A stretch of 64,000 nucleotides of DNA from Variovorax sp. RA8 (GCF_901827175.1 NZ_LR594665.1:1-64000); one strand, 5' to 3'; shown: positions 17,601 through 25,503, counted from the stretch's first letter. Notes: generated by a model from the sequence alone, not told the origin. A program made the numbers and translations.

Positions 17601-18802
17601 TGGCCCGCTGGAAGCCCGAGAACGTGCCCGACCAGCAGGGGCCGGCCATGACGCCGCAGGAAGAGTTTGCCGATGCGCTGCGCTCCATCGGCTGCGTGGT
17701 CAGCGGCGAGCATCCCATCATGGACGGCAAGAAACACCGCATCAGCGTGGAAGGCGAGAAGCCCAGCGAGAAAGCCGGCTCGGGTTTCTATGTCGGCCAT
17801 CTTGACGGACACCCTGCCGGCTACATGAAGAACAACAAGACCGGCATCGACATGAAATGGAAGTCCAAGGGCTACACCCTCGATCCCGAAGAGAAGGCAC
17901 GCATGGCGGCCGAGGCCGCCACCAAGCTGCAGGCCCGCGAAGCCGAGCAGGCTCAGGCCCACGAAGCGACCGCGCAACGTGTCGGCCGCCAGATGGCCGA
18001 CCTGGTGCCGGTCGAGCAGCCGACGCCCTACATGCAGGCCAAGGGCATCGAGCCGCAGGCCGGCGTCTTCACCGACCGCGCAGGCCAGAAGACCTACATC
18101 CCCGCAACGGACGTGGACGGCAAGCAGTGGACGATGCAATACATCCAGGAGGACGGCACAAAGCGGTTTGCGAAGGACAGCCGCAAGGAAGGTTGCTTCC
18201 ATGTCGTCGGCGGCATGGATGCGCTGGCCCAGGCCCCCGCCCTTGTGATCGGTGAAGGCTATGCGACTGCCGGCAGCTTGTCGCAATCGCTGGGCTTCGC
18301 CACCGTGGCCGCGTTCGACTCGGGGAACCTGCCGGCCGTTGCGAAGGCGCTGCACGAGAAATTCCCGGACAAGCCCGTCATCATCGCCGGCGACGATGAC
18401 CGCCACCTGGAGCTGACGCAGGGCGTCAACCCAGGCAAGGCGAAGGCCCAGGAGGCCGCGAAGATCACCGGAGGCAAGGCAATGCTGCCGATCTTTGCGC
18501 CGGGCGAGAACAGCTATCCCGCTGGCCTTCCACCCGTCACCCCGGACAAGTTCAGGGAGCATCAGCGCACCGGGACGACACTCAGCGACCAGCAGCTTGC
18601 CGCGCTCGATCACATGAAGGGCAAGACCGACTTCAACGACCTGGCGAACAAGAGCGTGCTGGGCAAGGAAGGGATCGACCGCCAGGTGCGGGCCGCCGTC
18701 CATGACGTGATCGAGAAGCACCAGGCGCGTATCGAGCAGCAGCAACAGCGCGTGCAACGACAGGACCAACCGTTGCAGCCGCGCCGCGCTGCGAAAATCT
18801 GA
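14624..18802 (+). CDS. traC: TraC, DNA primase with ArdC-type antirestriction domain
   Basis: A 1392-residue multidomain protein. Residues 1-225 contain a zinc-metalloprotease-like HEVLGH (His87). Residues 226-520 resemble ArdC antirestriction proteins, with a ssDNA-binding N-part and HELGH at 431-435. The middle has two copies of a short domain of the form VPYxExxxAKxxGAxWD (about 884-905 and 955-977). The C-terminus (about 1130-1360) is the Toprim primase core with GEGYATA (about 1209) and GDDD (about 1255). It primes synthesis on the transferred strand; RK2 TraC is co-transferred to the recipient. A second, shorter form from an internal start is likely, as the domain at residue 226 begins MEPKKP. 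Confidence 0.92.
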   Translation: MPITKAEAQEVTRAFVRDYPGALELAYKFREDAAELYGPRAAEVPQDMKGGYVPKETQHAGRAYRGRVDVPLANVEDAGDLLLTLRHEVLGHYGANTFAPAEKRALLDGLVAAREEPSLKPLWDDIDRRYAGYPVDVRAEEVFALYCEGIEPSHHQGADLFAQGTDQVRQKGQQSFAETCIARVRPMQADDLHNIVCVVAQGLHDRSRTQQTFPQINELFRRDDKMEPKKPFHETVAEKLIEQLKEGTAPWQKPWEPGQPGAFIPTNPTTGKRYRGINAIQLMSQGHSDQRWMTYKQAAAVGAQVRKGEKGTPIQYWKFSDEQIKTDADGKPVLDAQGEPVKQSVKLERPRVFFATVFNAEQIDGLPPLQPRKQQDWTAVERAEHILQASGAVIRHGEQNRAFYRPATDSIHMPDKGQFPTADNYYATALHELGHWTGHESRLDRDLSNPFGSEGYAKEELRAEIASMILGDELGIGHDPGQHVAYVGSWIKALQDDPLEIFRAAADAEKIQDYVLGLEQQQVQEQDQQQQRQALPETQAESVVAALESAGWVRSDGAAIASKSFDTVNGKNDAHAFITAGDGINRTLQFQYLSEGRNVVAADGALIPVGATAEQAARIATAAAARADKSIQDSYGVRVAAMLDEGKQQEANMQAQQAKRAEAAYIERVLEAVTRVSDPAALQTSEKFELAERRNAIILTADARTISPASFQQSAKEGFGVDMPADWNGRIHVQGNVTQQIDGKPHVAAAHSLGVEPEFFGVYAQHEDGTHQWLADFPSVTEADELADQLRMVDAITEQNPHEQAAKLARVLENAVRRDPNSTDEQISAAKEARKDAEGAAMLNDADMQRRIAEFERERGQQQAAAPAAQSPSQIKAEAQAQKTFIQVPYREKDEAKALGAKWDRQEQSWYVPAGVAAGPFAKWAQGAATAAVDAPQAVQTTEGPTVGRKAAQEREYLAVPYGERIAAKAAGAEWDKVAKSWYAGPKADMEKLARWKPENVPDQQGPAMTPQEEFADALRSIGCVVSGEHPIMDGKKHRISVEGEKPSEKAGSGFYVGHLDGHPAGYMKNNKTGIDMKWKSKGYTLDPEEKARMAAEAATKLQAREAEQAQAHEATAQRVGRQMADLVPVEQPTPYMQAKGIEPQAGVFTDRAGQKTYIPATDVDGKQWTMQYIQEDGTKRFAKDSRKEGCFHVVGGMDALAQAPALVIGEGYATAGSLSQSLGFATVAAFDSGNLPAVAKALHEKFPDKPVIIAGDDDRHLELTQGVNPGKAKAQEAAKITGGKAMLPIFAPGENSYPAGLPPVTPDKFREHQRTGTTLSDQQLAALDHMKGKTDFNDLANKSVLGKEGIDRQVRAAVHDVIEKHQARIEQQQQRVQRQDQPLQPRRAAKI
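17104..17116. promoter_or_regulatory. Degenerate KorB site inside traC
   Basis: TTCAGCCGCTAAA, one mismatch to the KorB operator, within the traC coding sequence. Binding is uncertain. Confidence 0.45.
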
Positions 18803-18889
18803 CAACGGATTTAACGAACCGCCCGCATAATGGCTGCACTGTGTGAGCGGGTTCCTCCCTCCCTCCCTACCGCTCCGCAGCCTCCCTTG

Positions 18890-18919
18890 CCGCCTCGCAC
18901 CCCGAGGCGGCTTTTTTTT
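18890..18919 (+). terminator. Terminator of the Tra1 operon
   Basis: CCGCCTCG/CGAGGCGG stem (18890-18897 with 18903-18910) followed by eight T's, 87 bases after the traC stop. Confidence 0.88.
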
Positions 18920-18929
18920 GCCCCTGCCG

Positions 18930-19140
18930 CGCATCGAGCATGCACGCGGCGGCCGTGGCCAACACCGAGTTGGCCAGGCTGGCCAACCTGGTCGAGATCT
19001 ACTGCAGCAGATCCCGAACGAGATCCACGCCGGCCAATTTGGGTAGCCAAAATCGACCCGGCCAATTTGACCCGTGGCGCGAGTTCTTGGCCCCCTGTAG
19101 CATGACCAGCTCATTTGCGTATACCCTAAAAGGCCATGCC
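18930..19140. promoter_or_regulatory. Probable resolution site and promoter of the parA-type resolvase
   Basis: About 210 bp without a gene, between the Tra1 terminator and the resolvase. It holds several TTGGCCA/TGGCCAA elements (18957-18987) and two near-copies of CGGCCAATTTGG (19031-19042, 19060-19071). Such repeated half-sites upstream of a serine resolvase are typical of a res site. The resolvase promoter probably overlaps it. The exact subsites were not established. Confidence 0.55.
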
Positions 19141-19815
19141 ATGACGACAAAGAGGAAGACGACCAGCTCGGCCGCGCCGGTCAAGGTTGCCCGCATCTAC
19201 ATGCGAGTAAGCACCGAAGCGCAGGATTTGGAGCGACAGGAAGGTATCGCGCAGGCCGCAAGGGCGGCCGGGTACTACGTCGCCGGCATTTATCGGGAAA
19301 AGGCATCAGGGGCACGCGCTGACCGTCCCGAGCTGCTGCGCATGATTGACGATCTGCAACCCGGTGAAATCGTGGTGGCTGAGAAGATCGACCGCATCAG
19401 CCGCCTACCCTTGGCCGAAGCCGAAAGGCTTGTGGCCTCGATACGCGCCAAGGGTGCCCGGCTATCGGTGCCCGGCATCATCGACTTGGACGAACTGGCG
19501 GCCGAAGCACAGGGCGTGCCCCGCATCGTCTTGGAGTCCGTGCAGGACATGCTTTTGAAACTGGCCCTGCAAATGGCCCACGAGGACTACGAGGACAGGC
19601 GCGAACGCCAGCGCCAAGGCATTGAGCTGGCGAAGGCTGCGGGCCGCTATGCTGGCCGCACGCCCGATACCGCCACACATGCCCGCATCGTGGCCCTGCG
19701 CGAAGGCGGTAAGAGCATCGCGGAAACGGCAAGGCTGGCCGGATGCAGTCAAAGCCAAGTGAAGCGCATATGCGCGATGGCGTTACCAGCGGTTGGCGAC
19801 ATGAAGGAGCCCTAG
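19141..19815 (+). CDS. parA: ParA-type serine resolvase
   Basis: A 224-residue serine recombinase with the nucleophile Ser in YMRVSTEAQDLERQEG (about residues 20-35) and a C-terminal helix-turn-helix (IAETARLAGCSQSQVKRI, about 197-214). It resembles the ParA multimer resolvase of the IncP-1 par locus and lies at the usual place between the tra and trb regions. A C-terminal fragment of a closely related resolvase remains at 22340-22621, so two versions of this gene have met here. It would resolve plasmid dimers at the upstream repeats. Confidence 0.85.
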   Translation: MTTKRKTTSSAAPVKVARIYMRVSTEAQDLERQEGIAQAARAAGYYVAGIYREKASGARADRPELLRMIDDLQPGEIVVAEKIDRISRLPLAEAERLVASIRAKGARLSVPGIIDLDELAAEAQGVPRIVLESVQDMLLKLALQMAHEDYEDRRERQRQGIELAKAAGRYAGRTPDTATHARIVALREGGKSIAETARLAGCSQSQVKRICAMALPAVGDMKEP

Positions 19816-19961
19816 GTCATAAACCTGTCACTATATAGGAAGGCTAAGCCCAACCGGACTGCGAAGCGGTACTAAACTCATTCTCGCATTTAAAGCATCA
19901 ATTACTCTACTCGGCAGTGTTATTAATTCGGTGCACGGTTCACGCCCTCCTATAGGAGGGT

Positions 19962-22100
19962 ATGAACAATATCAATATTTTGGCAAGTAACTTTCTGGGG
20001 TTGCAAGTGAATCAATTTAATATTTCTATTAGCAACTGCAACAGCGTTGACCGGGCCGATGTTGTTCTCACGAAAGGCACGCTAAATATAAAGTATGGCC
20101 CAAATGGTTTGGGTAAAAGTACCCTAGCAAAGGCAATCGTTAGCCAAATCCGCGGGGATGGCAGTCTCCAAGATCTCGTTCCATTTAAGAACCGTGGCAA
20201 AGCGGAAGCCATGCCTCCCCAAGTGGATGGCGTCGATGACTTGAAGTCTACTCTGGTATTTGATGAGGGCTACGTCCAGCAGTTCGTATTCCAAAAAGAC
20301 GAAGTGCTCAAAAACAGTTTCGACATCTTTATAAAAACCCCGGAATATGTTGCAGCGATGGACGCGATCGATGCCCTGCTGTCGGGTGTAAAGAAGGCGC
20401 TCACTAACAACGCCGAAATAGAGAAAACCATTTCCGATTTGAAGGAATTACGTGATGCGTTCGGCAATTCCAAACCCGGCAATATCCCGAAGAATAGCAA
20501 AATTCATAAGGCGTTTGGCACTGGCAATAAAATTGAAAACATCCCAGCGGCTCTGAAACCTTTTGAGACGTTCATCAAGGGCCAAGAGCCATCTAAGTGG
20601 ATCGCTTGGCAAATTAAGGGCAACGATTTTTTGAAGCTTGGCGATACCTGCCCATATTGCTCAACCGCATTGGCAGGCGAGGGCCAGAAAGACACTGCAC
20701 TTGCTGTTGAGAAAGAGTATGACGCGACTGCGGTGGGTCATCTAAACACGCTTAAGGCCGTTATCGAACGACTCGGCAAGTACTTCAGCGTGAGGTGCCG
20801 CGAAAACCTTGAGAAGGTGACGAAAACCAAGGTTGAGCTGACCGCGCAGGAACTGAGCTTCCTGACTGGACTTAAGGCTGAAATAGATGGTTTGATCACG
20901 CAACTTGAAGGCCTGCGAGCTATTTCTTTCTTCTCATTGAGGGACGTAGAGCAAATCAACGCGCGGATCACCCCGCTGAAGATCGACCTTGCACTTATGG
21001 ACAAGCTGGACTCCGGGGAAACCAGGAGCATCACTGATCCGGTCAATGCGCAACTGGAAGAGCTATTGTTGAAGATCGGTGAGCTAACCGGACAGGTCAA
21101 TAAGCACAAAACAAAAATCAAGAAGGCCATTGAGGCCAATCAGACCAGCATCAATGCATTTCTGAAGTCAGCAGGTTACAAATACACTGTAGAGATCGTA
21201 CCGGAGATCGAATCCTACAAAATGAAGCTGGTGCACCGCGACCTAATTGGGCACCTGGAAACTGCCTCAAAACACTTAAGCTACGGCGAGAAGAACGCCT
21301 TCGCCCTGGTTCTTTTCATGTATCAGGTGTTCAGTGAGAATCCTGACCTTGTGGTGTTGGATGACCCAATATCCTCGTTCGACAAGAATAAAAAATTCGC
21401 CATCCTCCACGAGTTGTTCCAAGGTAAAGCCAGTCTCAAGGGGCGAACCACCCTGATGCTCACTCACGACATTGAGCCTGCCATCGATATCATAAAGACA
21501 ACCAAAGACGTTTTCCAGGCATCTAAGCCTTCAGCATCGTTCCTATCATCGCGTAATGGTGTGGTGAGGGAAGTGCCCATCGCAAAAGAAGACATCCAAA
21601 CTTTTGCAATGATCTGTCGAGCAAACATTACCACCCTTCACGATCCAATTCTTAAAGCGGTTTATTTACGGCGCGACTATGAGCTGCGAGATGAAGTCGG
21701 TCTGGAATACAACCTATTGGCTAGCCTGTTCAAGGGTCGAGTCGTGCCGACGCTGCAATCAGCGACTGAGAATCGGGACATGACATCCGAGGAAAAGCAA
21801 TCGGCTGAGGCCAATATTCAAACCGAACACTTTCCCGGTTTCAACTACGACTCCCTTGTCGCAGAAGTGAACAATGTGAACTGCATCCGAGTCAAATTTC
21901 TAGCGACCGATGTCGGTTACGAGAAAATCCAACTATTCCGAATTTTCAACATTGCGCACGATGACGATGTAATCCGGAAATTTATCAACGAGTCGTACCA
22001 CATCGAAAACGAGTATGTTATGCAGCTCAACCCCCACAAATTTGAGAGTATCCCCGAGTATGTCATCGAAGAATGCGTGCGAATGTTACCTCTGGCTTAG
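19962..22100 (+). CDS. AAA-family ATPase with CxxC insert, possible defence protein
   Basis: A 712-residue SMC/ABC-like ATPase of the AAA_13 type. Walker A GPNGLGKST is at residues 46-54, an ABC-like signature LSYGEKN near 438-444 and Walker B LVVLDDPISSFD near 463-474, separated by helical, coiled-coil-like regions with a CPYC pair at 230-233 resembling a zinc-hook. The layout recalls PrrC/RloC-type anticodon nucleases, but I could not identify their nuclease motif in the last 170 residues. It is clearly more AT-rich than the backbone, has a strong ribosome site (AGGAGGGT) and stands alone beside a resolvase in a hotspot. A role in phage or plasmid defence is a guess. Confidence 0.75.
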   Translation: MNNINILASNFLGLQVNQFNISISNCNSVDRADVVLTKGTLNIKYGPNGLGKSTLAKAIVSQIRGDGSLQDLVPFKNRGKAEAMPPQVDGVDDLKSTLVFDEGYVQQFVFQKDEVLKNSFDIFIKTPEYVAAMDAIDALLSGVKKALTNNAEIEKTISDLKELRDAFGNSKPGNIPKNSKIHKAFGTGNKIENIPAALKPFETFIKGQEPSKWIAWQIKGNDFLKLGDTCPYCSTALAGEGQKDTALAVEKEYDATAVGHLNTLKAVIERLGKYFSVRCRENLEKVTKTKVELTAQELSFLTGLKAEIDGLITQLEGLRAISFFSLRDVEQINARITPLKIDLALMDKLDSGETRSITDPVNAQLEELLLKIGELTGQVNKHKTKIKKAIEANQTSINAFLKSAGYKYTVEIVPEIESYKMKLVHRDLIGHLETASKHLSYGEKNAFALVLFMYQVFSENPDLVVLDDPISSFDKNKKFAILHELFQGKASLKGRTTLMLTHDIEPAIDIIKTTKDVFQASKPSASFLSSRNGVVREVPIAKEDIQTFAMICRANITTLHDPILKAVYLRRDYELRDEVGLEYNLLASLFKGRVVPTLQSATENRDMTSEEKQSAEANIQTEHFPGFNYDSLVAEVNNVNCIRVKFLATDVGYEKIQLFRIFNIAHDDDVIRKFINESYHIENEYVMQLNPHKFESIPEYVIEECVRMLPLA

Positions 22101-22211
22101 GTGGCGGGCGAATTAGAAGACAGCTATTTGGCATTCAACCTGCGCTGTCCCTGGCTTTACGCTATTCCCGAAAATATGCGATTCCGGCGTAACCGCCCAC
22201 GCAAGACAAAT
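22101..22211. other. Remnant DNA after the ATPase gene
   Basis: Short non-coding junction between the ATPase stop and an antitoxin remnant. No credible gene or terminator was seen. Confidence 0.4.
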
Positions 22212-22316
22212 TCAGCGTACCGGCTTCACGAACTCGGCAAGGTCGATTTCACCGGCAACAAACCTGGCGGCCCGCTGTTCTTCGGCCTCGGATAGCTTGA
22301 ACCCTTCAAGGCCCAC
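22212..22316 (-). pseudogene. Remnant of a VbhA-like antitoxin
   Basis: The minus strand reads GLEGFKLSEAEEQRAARF followed by VAGEIDLAEFVKPVR and a stop, the C-terminal half of an antitoxin VbhA-type protein. A stop lies a few codons upstream and the only possible start is a GTG, so the N-terminal inhibitory helix is missing or reduced to its last residues (LEG). No Fic toxin gene follows. It is unlike the intact antitoxin at 3120-3308 in detail, so it came from a different system. Confidence 0.55.
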
Positions 22317-22339
22317 GGATGCGCGGGCTTAGTTCACTG

Positions 22340-22621
22340 AAGATCGTGCTGGAGTCGCTGCAGGAGCTGCTATTGCGCCTTGCCCTGCAGATGGCCCGCG
22401 ACGACTACGAAGACCGGCGCGAGCGGCAGCGCCAGGGCGTGGCGCTTGCAAAGGAAGCGGGACGGTACACCGGCCGCCAGGCCGACACAGCAACTCACGA
22501 GAGGATCATTGCGCTGCGCACTGCGGGGCACAGCATCCCCGATACGGCCAGGCTGGCCGGCTGCAGCGAAAGCCAGGTCAAGCGCGTTTGGTCAATGCGG
22601 GCGACGGCCTCACCAGCTTGA
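22340..22621 (+). pseudogene. C-terminal fragment of a second ParA-type resolvase
   Basis: This frame encodes KIVLESLQELLLRLALQMA and onwards to a complete C-terminal helix-turn-helix. It aligns residue by residue with the last ~95 residues of the intact resolvase at 19141-19815 but differs at many positions. The catalytic N-terminal half is absent. It probably is the original backbone parA, cut when the resolvase-ATPase segment came in. Its end overlaps the end of the converging upf32.8-like gene. Confidence 0.75.
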
Positions 22622-22997
22622 CCGTGACGCCGGCAGGCCGCATGAGAGCCTTAACCACGGCGGCCGACACCTCATTGCGGGACTGCGCTTTCTCTTCGAC
22701 GCTTTTGCGTGGGAGGTCATCCGTTGAATCTGGAACGCTCACGGTGAGCTGATCCCCGATCAATGAGGCTTCAAACATGCGCTTGCCGGCCGGCGTGATC
22801 CACATGCCTATCAGCTCGCGCTTGGAGTCGGCGACCAGGCGCTGCGCCGGCTTGTCCATGTGGGCCTTGATCTTCTCGCACATGGCCGTGGTGGCCGGCA
22901 CCGAGGGAAGACGCTGCAGGTAGTCGAGAACGTTCTCGAGCACGGCCAGCGTTTCCTTGTGCTTCTGTTCGTCGGTGAATTTCACTTGGCGTCCCAT
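22578..22997 (-). CDS. Upf32.8-like conserved IncP-1 protein
   Basis: A 139-residue protein with no motif I recognise; it occupies the last place of the leftward Tra2-downstream genes, where IncP-1 plasmids carry upf32.8. The ATG at 22997 is preceded by AAAGGG and lies within the end of the nuclease gene, giving a short overlap. The upstream in-frame ATG would lengthen the overlap and is less likely. The function is unknown. Confidence 0.6.
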   Translation of the reverse strand: MGRQVKFTDEQKHKETLAVLENVLDYLQRLPSVPATTAMCEKIKAHMDKPAQRLVADSKRELIGMWITPAGKRMFEASLIGDQLTVSVPDSTDDLPRKSVEEKAQSRNEVSAAVVKALMRPAGVTVKLVRPSPALTKRA

Positions 22998-23467
22998 CCC
23001 TTTCTTTTTTCTGCGCGCCACTCCCAGGGCGCGACCGCGTGCGGATCGGCCCACAGGCCGACCCGCCCAGCGCGTGCCGCTGCTTCGACGTCGAGCAGCG
23101 ACCGATCCACCAGGTAGGCCCGATACACCCAGGCCATGCCCTGTTCCACCATCATGCGGTTGACACTGCGGCCGTCCACCAACAGCGTGCCGATCGCGCG
23201 GCCGTAGCGATCGACGGACGCCGATCGCACGTAGACCGACTTCTGGAACACCGCCGCAGCAAGCGCCTGCCTTGACCTGGTGCCGAAGGCTTGCGCCTTC
23301 TCGGGGGCGTCAATCTCAGCCAGGCGCGTGCGGATCGGCGTGCGATCCACCAACACATCCACCGTATCACCATCGAGAACGCCGACGACGCGGCCCGCGA
23401 AATCGGCGTGTGCCTGTCCTGCAGCGATGCACAGGACCAGCGCGACCAGGCGAGCCAAGCGCGCCAT
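22982..23467 (-). CDS. Secreted thermonuclease-like nuclease
   Basis: A 161-residue protein with a clear signal peptide (residues 1-21, ending GQAHA) and a staphylococcal-nuclease-like domain: GVLDGDTVDV (about 29-38), the catalytic Arg region RTRLAEIDAPE (about 47-57) and DRYGRAIGTLLVDGRSVN (about 85-102). It is expected in the periplasm. It sits among the upf genes downstream of trbP; similar nucleases are found there in other IncP-1 plasmids (upf31.7 region). Whether it helps transfer is unknown. Confidence 0.8.
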   Translation of the reverse strand: MARLARLVALVLCIAAGQAHADFAGRVVGVLDGDTVDVLVDRTPIRTRLAEIDAPEKAQAFGTRSRQALAAAVFQKSVYVRSASVDRYGRAIGTLLVDGRSVNRMMVEQGMAWVYRAYLVDRSLLDVEAAARAGRVGLWADPHAVAPWEWRAEKRKGWDAK

Positions 23468-23468
23468 G

Positions 23469-23900
23469 TCAGTTGCCCACGAAGACAAGTTCGACTTCCA
23501 CGCGCTGGTTCTCAAGCCGGCCTTCTGGCGTCGAGTTGTCCGCGATGAAGTCTGCAGCAGATGCGAAGTTGACGACGATCTTCAACGGCGAAACGCCGCG
23601 TGCGATGAGATAGGAGCGCGCCGACAGTGCCCGAGCAAGGGCCAGCGATTCATCCTGCGCGCTCGGCTTGAGTGTGCTGGTCCGTCCCTTGATCGTCACC
23701 AGGTCGGCATCCTTCGCGTTGAGCAATTCCGCTTCCTGCCGTGCCGTGGGCCGGAAGGCCGTGCCGCCATGGGGGAACGACACGAAGACACCCGACAGGA
23801 CCGGCCTGCCGTATTCGGTCATCGGCTGGGCCGATGCGCTTTGCGCGGCCACCAGGAAGGCAGCAGAGAGGGCCAGCAGGCACGGTTTGAACATGAACAC
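23469..23900 (-). CDS. Upf30.5-like OmpA-family periplasmic protein
   Basis: A 143-residue protein with a signal peptide (ending SASAQ near residue 25) and a C-terminal OmpA-like peptidoglycan-binding domain (LALARALSARSYLIARGV...ENQRVEVELVFV, about residues 85-142). Position just after trbP matches upf30.5 of IncP-1 plasmids. It probably sits in the periplasm or outer membrane. It is separated from the next gene by one base. Confidence 0.78.
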   Translation of the reverse strand: MFMFKPCLLALSAAFLVAAQSASAQPMTEYGRPVLSGVFVSFPHGGTAFRPTARQEAELLNAKDADLVTIKGRTSTLKPSAQDESLALARALSARSYLIARGVSPLKIVVNFASAADFIADNSTPEGRLENQRVEVELVFVGN

Positions 23901-23907
23901 GCTCCAA

Positions 23908-24612
23908 TCAGAAAAAGAGGTAGCCGGCCTTGCTCATCGGGATTCGGATGAGCCAAAGCGCGATCAGGTGCAGGGGGTAGTAGGCGTAAAACGCCCACCG
24001 CAGCCGGGGCAGGCGCACATCGACGTGCGCAGCCGCGGCGACCACGGGGAGCGCCGCCAACGCCCAAAAATTGCCGTTGATGAACCACAGCGCGGCGCAG
24101 GACGCCAGCAGCAGCGCGAGCGCCGGCACCGATGGCTTCCTGCAGTACCACCAGACAGCCAGGCAGATCGAGAGCGCCGGCCACCAGTATTCGACCGAGC
24201 TGCCGGCGACGAGGAACACGGCGGCAGCGGCAACCAGGCGCGGACGGCCTCCCTGGTCGATGAGGAAGAGCACGGCCGTTGCGGCCAGCAGCGTGAACAT
24301 CACGTTCAGCGGCCACCAGCCGGCCCACAGGCCGCCCAAGGCGAGGAATGCAGGGGTGGCGGCAAGGCCGAAGAGGGCCAGGCGCTTCAAGGTGCGGCGA
24401 TAGACGCCGCGCTGCAGCGTATCCGGCCGAGCCAGGTTGTACGCCAGGACAAAGCAGAAGATCGGCAGCGCCAGGCGACCCGCGTTGAACAGCAGCGGCA
24501 CCGTGCCATTGAACAGGTACTTGTTGACGTGATCGCCGGTCATGAGCAGCAGCGCGAGCCACTTCAACGCTTCGACCGATCCATCAGCGACGACCAGGCG
24601 CGGCAACCTCAC
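23908..24612 (-). CDS. trbP: TrbP, TraX-family integral membrane protein
   Basis: A 234-residue protein with about eight hydrophobic segments, similar to TraX, which acetylates F pilin; the role of TrbP in IncP-1 is accessory. GTG at 24612 overlaps the trbO stop (GTGA), which decides the start: it gives VRLPRLVVADGSVEALKWLAL at the N-terminus. A longer frame reading back across trbO is an artefact. Confidence 0.85.
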   Translation of the reverse strand: MRLPRLVVADGSVEALKWLALLLMTGDHVNKYLFNGTVPLLFNAGRLALPIFCFVLAYNLARPDTLQRGVYRRTLKRLALFGLAATPAFLALGGLWAGWWPLNVMFTLLAATAVLFLIDQGGRPRLVAAAAVFLVAGSSVEYWWPALSICLAVWWYCRKPSVPALALLLASCAALWFINGNFWALAALPVVAAAAHVDVRLPRLRWAFYAYYPLHLIALWLIRIPMSKAGYLFF

Positions 24613-24872
24613 TTGCGGCCACCTCGCCGGCTGTAGTGCTGGAGGGCGACGAAGGCGAGATACAGCACAGGCGCGAGCAGGATCAGCGCAATGGTCTTGC
24701 CGATCCATGCCGGCAGCGACCAGAGCACCAGGCCGAGCAGGAGCAGCGGTCCGAAGGCAAGCAGCAGTAAATCGCCCTGGCTCTTGGCCTGCGACTCGGC
24801 CCAATCGCAATAGCTCTTGATGACACCGAAAAGGCCGAGGGTGTACCGCTTCATGAAGGCGTGAAAGTCCAT
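24609..24872 (-). CDS. trbO: TrbO, small membrane protein
   Basis: An 87-residue protein with a hydrophobic stretch spanning about residues 36-78, enough for two membrane passes. It lies between trbN and trbP as in RK2. It is not essential for RK2 transfer and its function is unknown. Confidence 0.75.
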   Translation of the reverse strand: MDFHAFMKRYTLGLFGVIKSYCDWAESQAKSQGDLLLLAFGPLLLLGLVLWSLPAWIGKTIALILLAPVLYLAFVALQHYSRRGGRK

Positions 24873-24875
24873 GTT

Positions 24876-24888
24876 TTTATCCGCTAAA
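24876..24888. promoter_or_regulatory. Degenerate KorB site between trbN and trbO
   Basis: TTTATCCGCTAAA, one mismatch to the KorB operator, immediately upstream of trbO. Confidence 0.45.
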
Positions 24889-24897
24889 AAAACGGCC

Positions 24898-25503
24898 TCA
24901 CTGGCCGTTGATGATGAGCTTTCGAGGCACGTAGCTGGCAGTGCTCCAAGGCCCTGCAGGCGCTGCCTGCGGGACCGCTGCAGGGGCCGGCTTCGATACC
25001 ACTGGCGCGGTCTGAGCGACCGCTTGAACGGCTACCGGAGTCGAAGGGATTGCGCCGGGCTTTGTCACGTCGCGGGTGACGAACCGCGCATCGAGCCAGT
25101 CGGCCCACTTGACAGCCCTGCGCATCAAGTCGGCGCGATAGACCACGTTGAATTGGGGGGTGCGCGAGTGGTAGTTAGCCGCCCGCGTCCACAAGTCGCC
25201 CTTGTCCATGCGGATGTGTTGCCGCAGCCGCCAGGCCGCCAGGTCAAACGAGTAGCAGCCAGCCGCTGCCACGTCGTTTGCCGTAATGCCGTACTTCGCC
25301 AGGTCGCCCAGGTACAGGGTGTTGAACTGCATCGGGCCCACGTCATGCGTGCCGTTCGTGTTCTTCACCCACTGGCCCGGCTTGCCGCCTTCTTTCTCCG
25401 CGACCGCAAGAACGATGTTCGCCGGCACTTCGTATTTGACGGCGGCCGAAATCGAGCAGATGACGCGCTCTTGAAGCTGGGGCGGGAGATCGATGAAAGG
25501 CAT
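24898..25503 (-). CDS. trbN: TrbN, lytic transglycosylase
   Basis: A 201-residue soluble lytic transglycosylase (VirB1 class). The catalytic Glu is in LAVAEKEGGKPG (about residue 38), followed by the family GPMQFNTLYL segment (about 57-66). The C-terminal 70 residues are Pro/Ala-rich and probably disordered. It opens peptidoglycan for channel assembly. Confidence 0.88.
   Translation of the reverse strand: MPFIDLPPQLQERVICSISAAVKYEVPANIVLAVAEKEGGKPGQWVKNTNGTHDVGPMQFNTLYLGDLAKYGITANDVAAAGCYSFDLAAWRLRQHIRMDKGDLWTRAANYHSRTPQFNVVYRADLMRRAVKWADWLDARFVTRDVTKPGAIPSTPVAVQAVAQTAPVVSKPAPAAVPQAAPAGPWSTASYVPRKLIINGQ

Noticed and set aside
17105..19150. 681-codon open frame opposite traC and the resolvase site
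   Set aside because: It crosses a terminator and the res region and mirrors the traC codon pattern, so it is not a gene.
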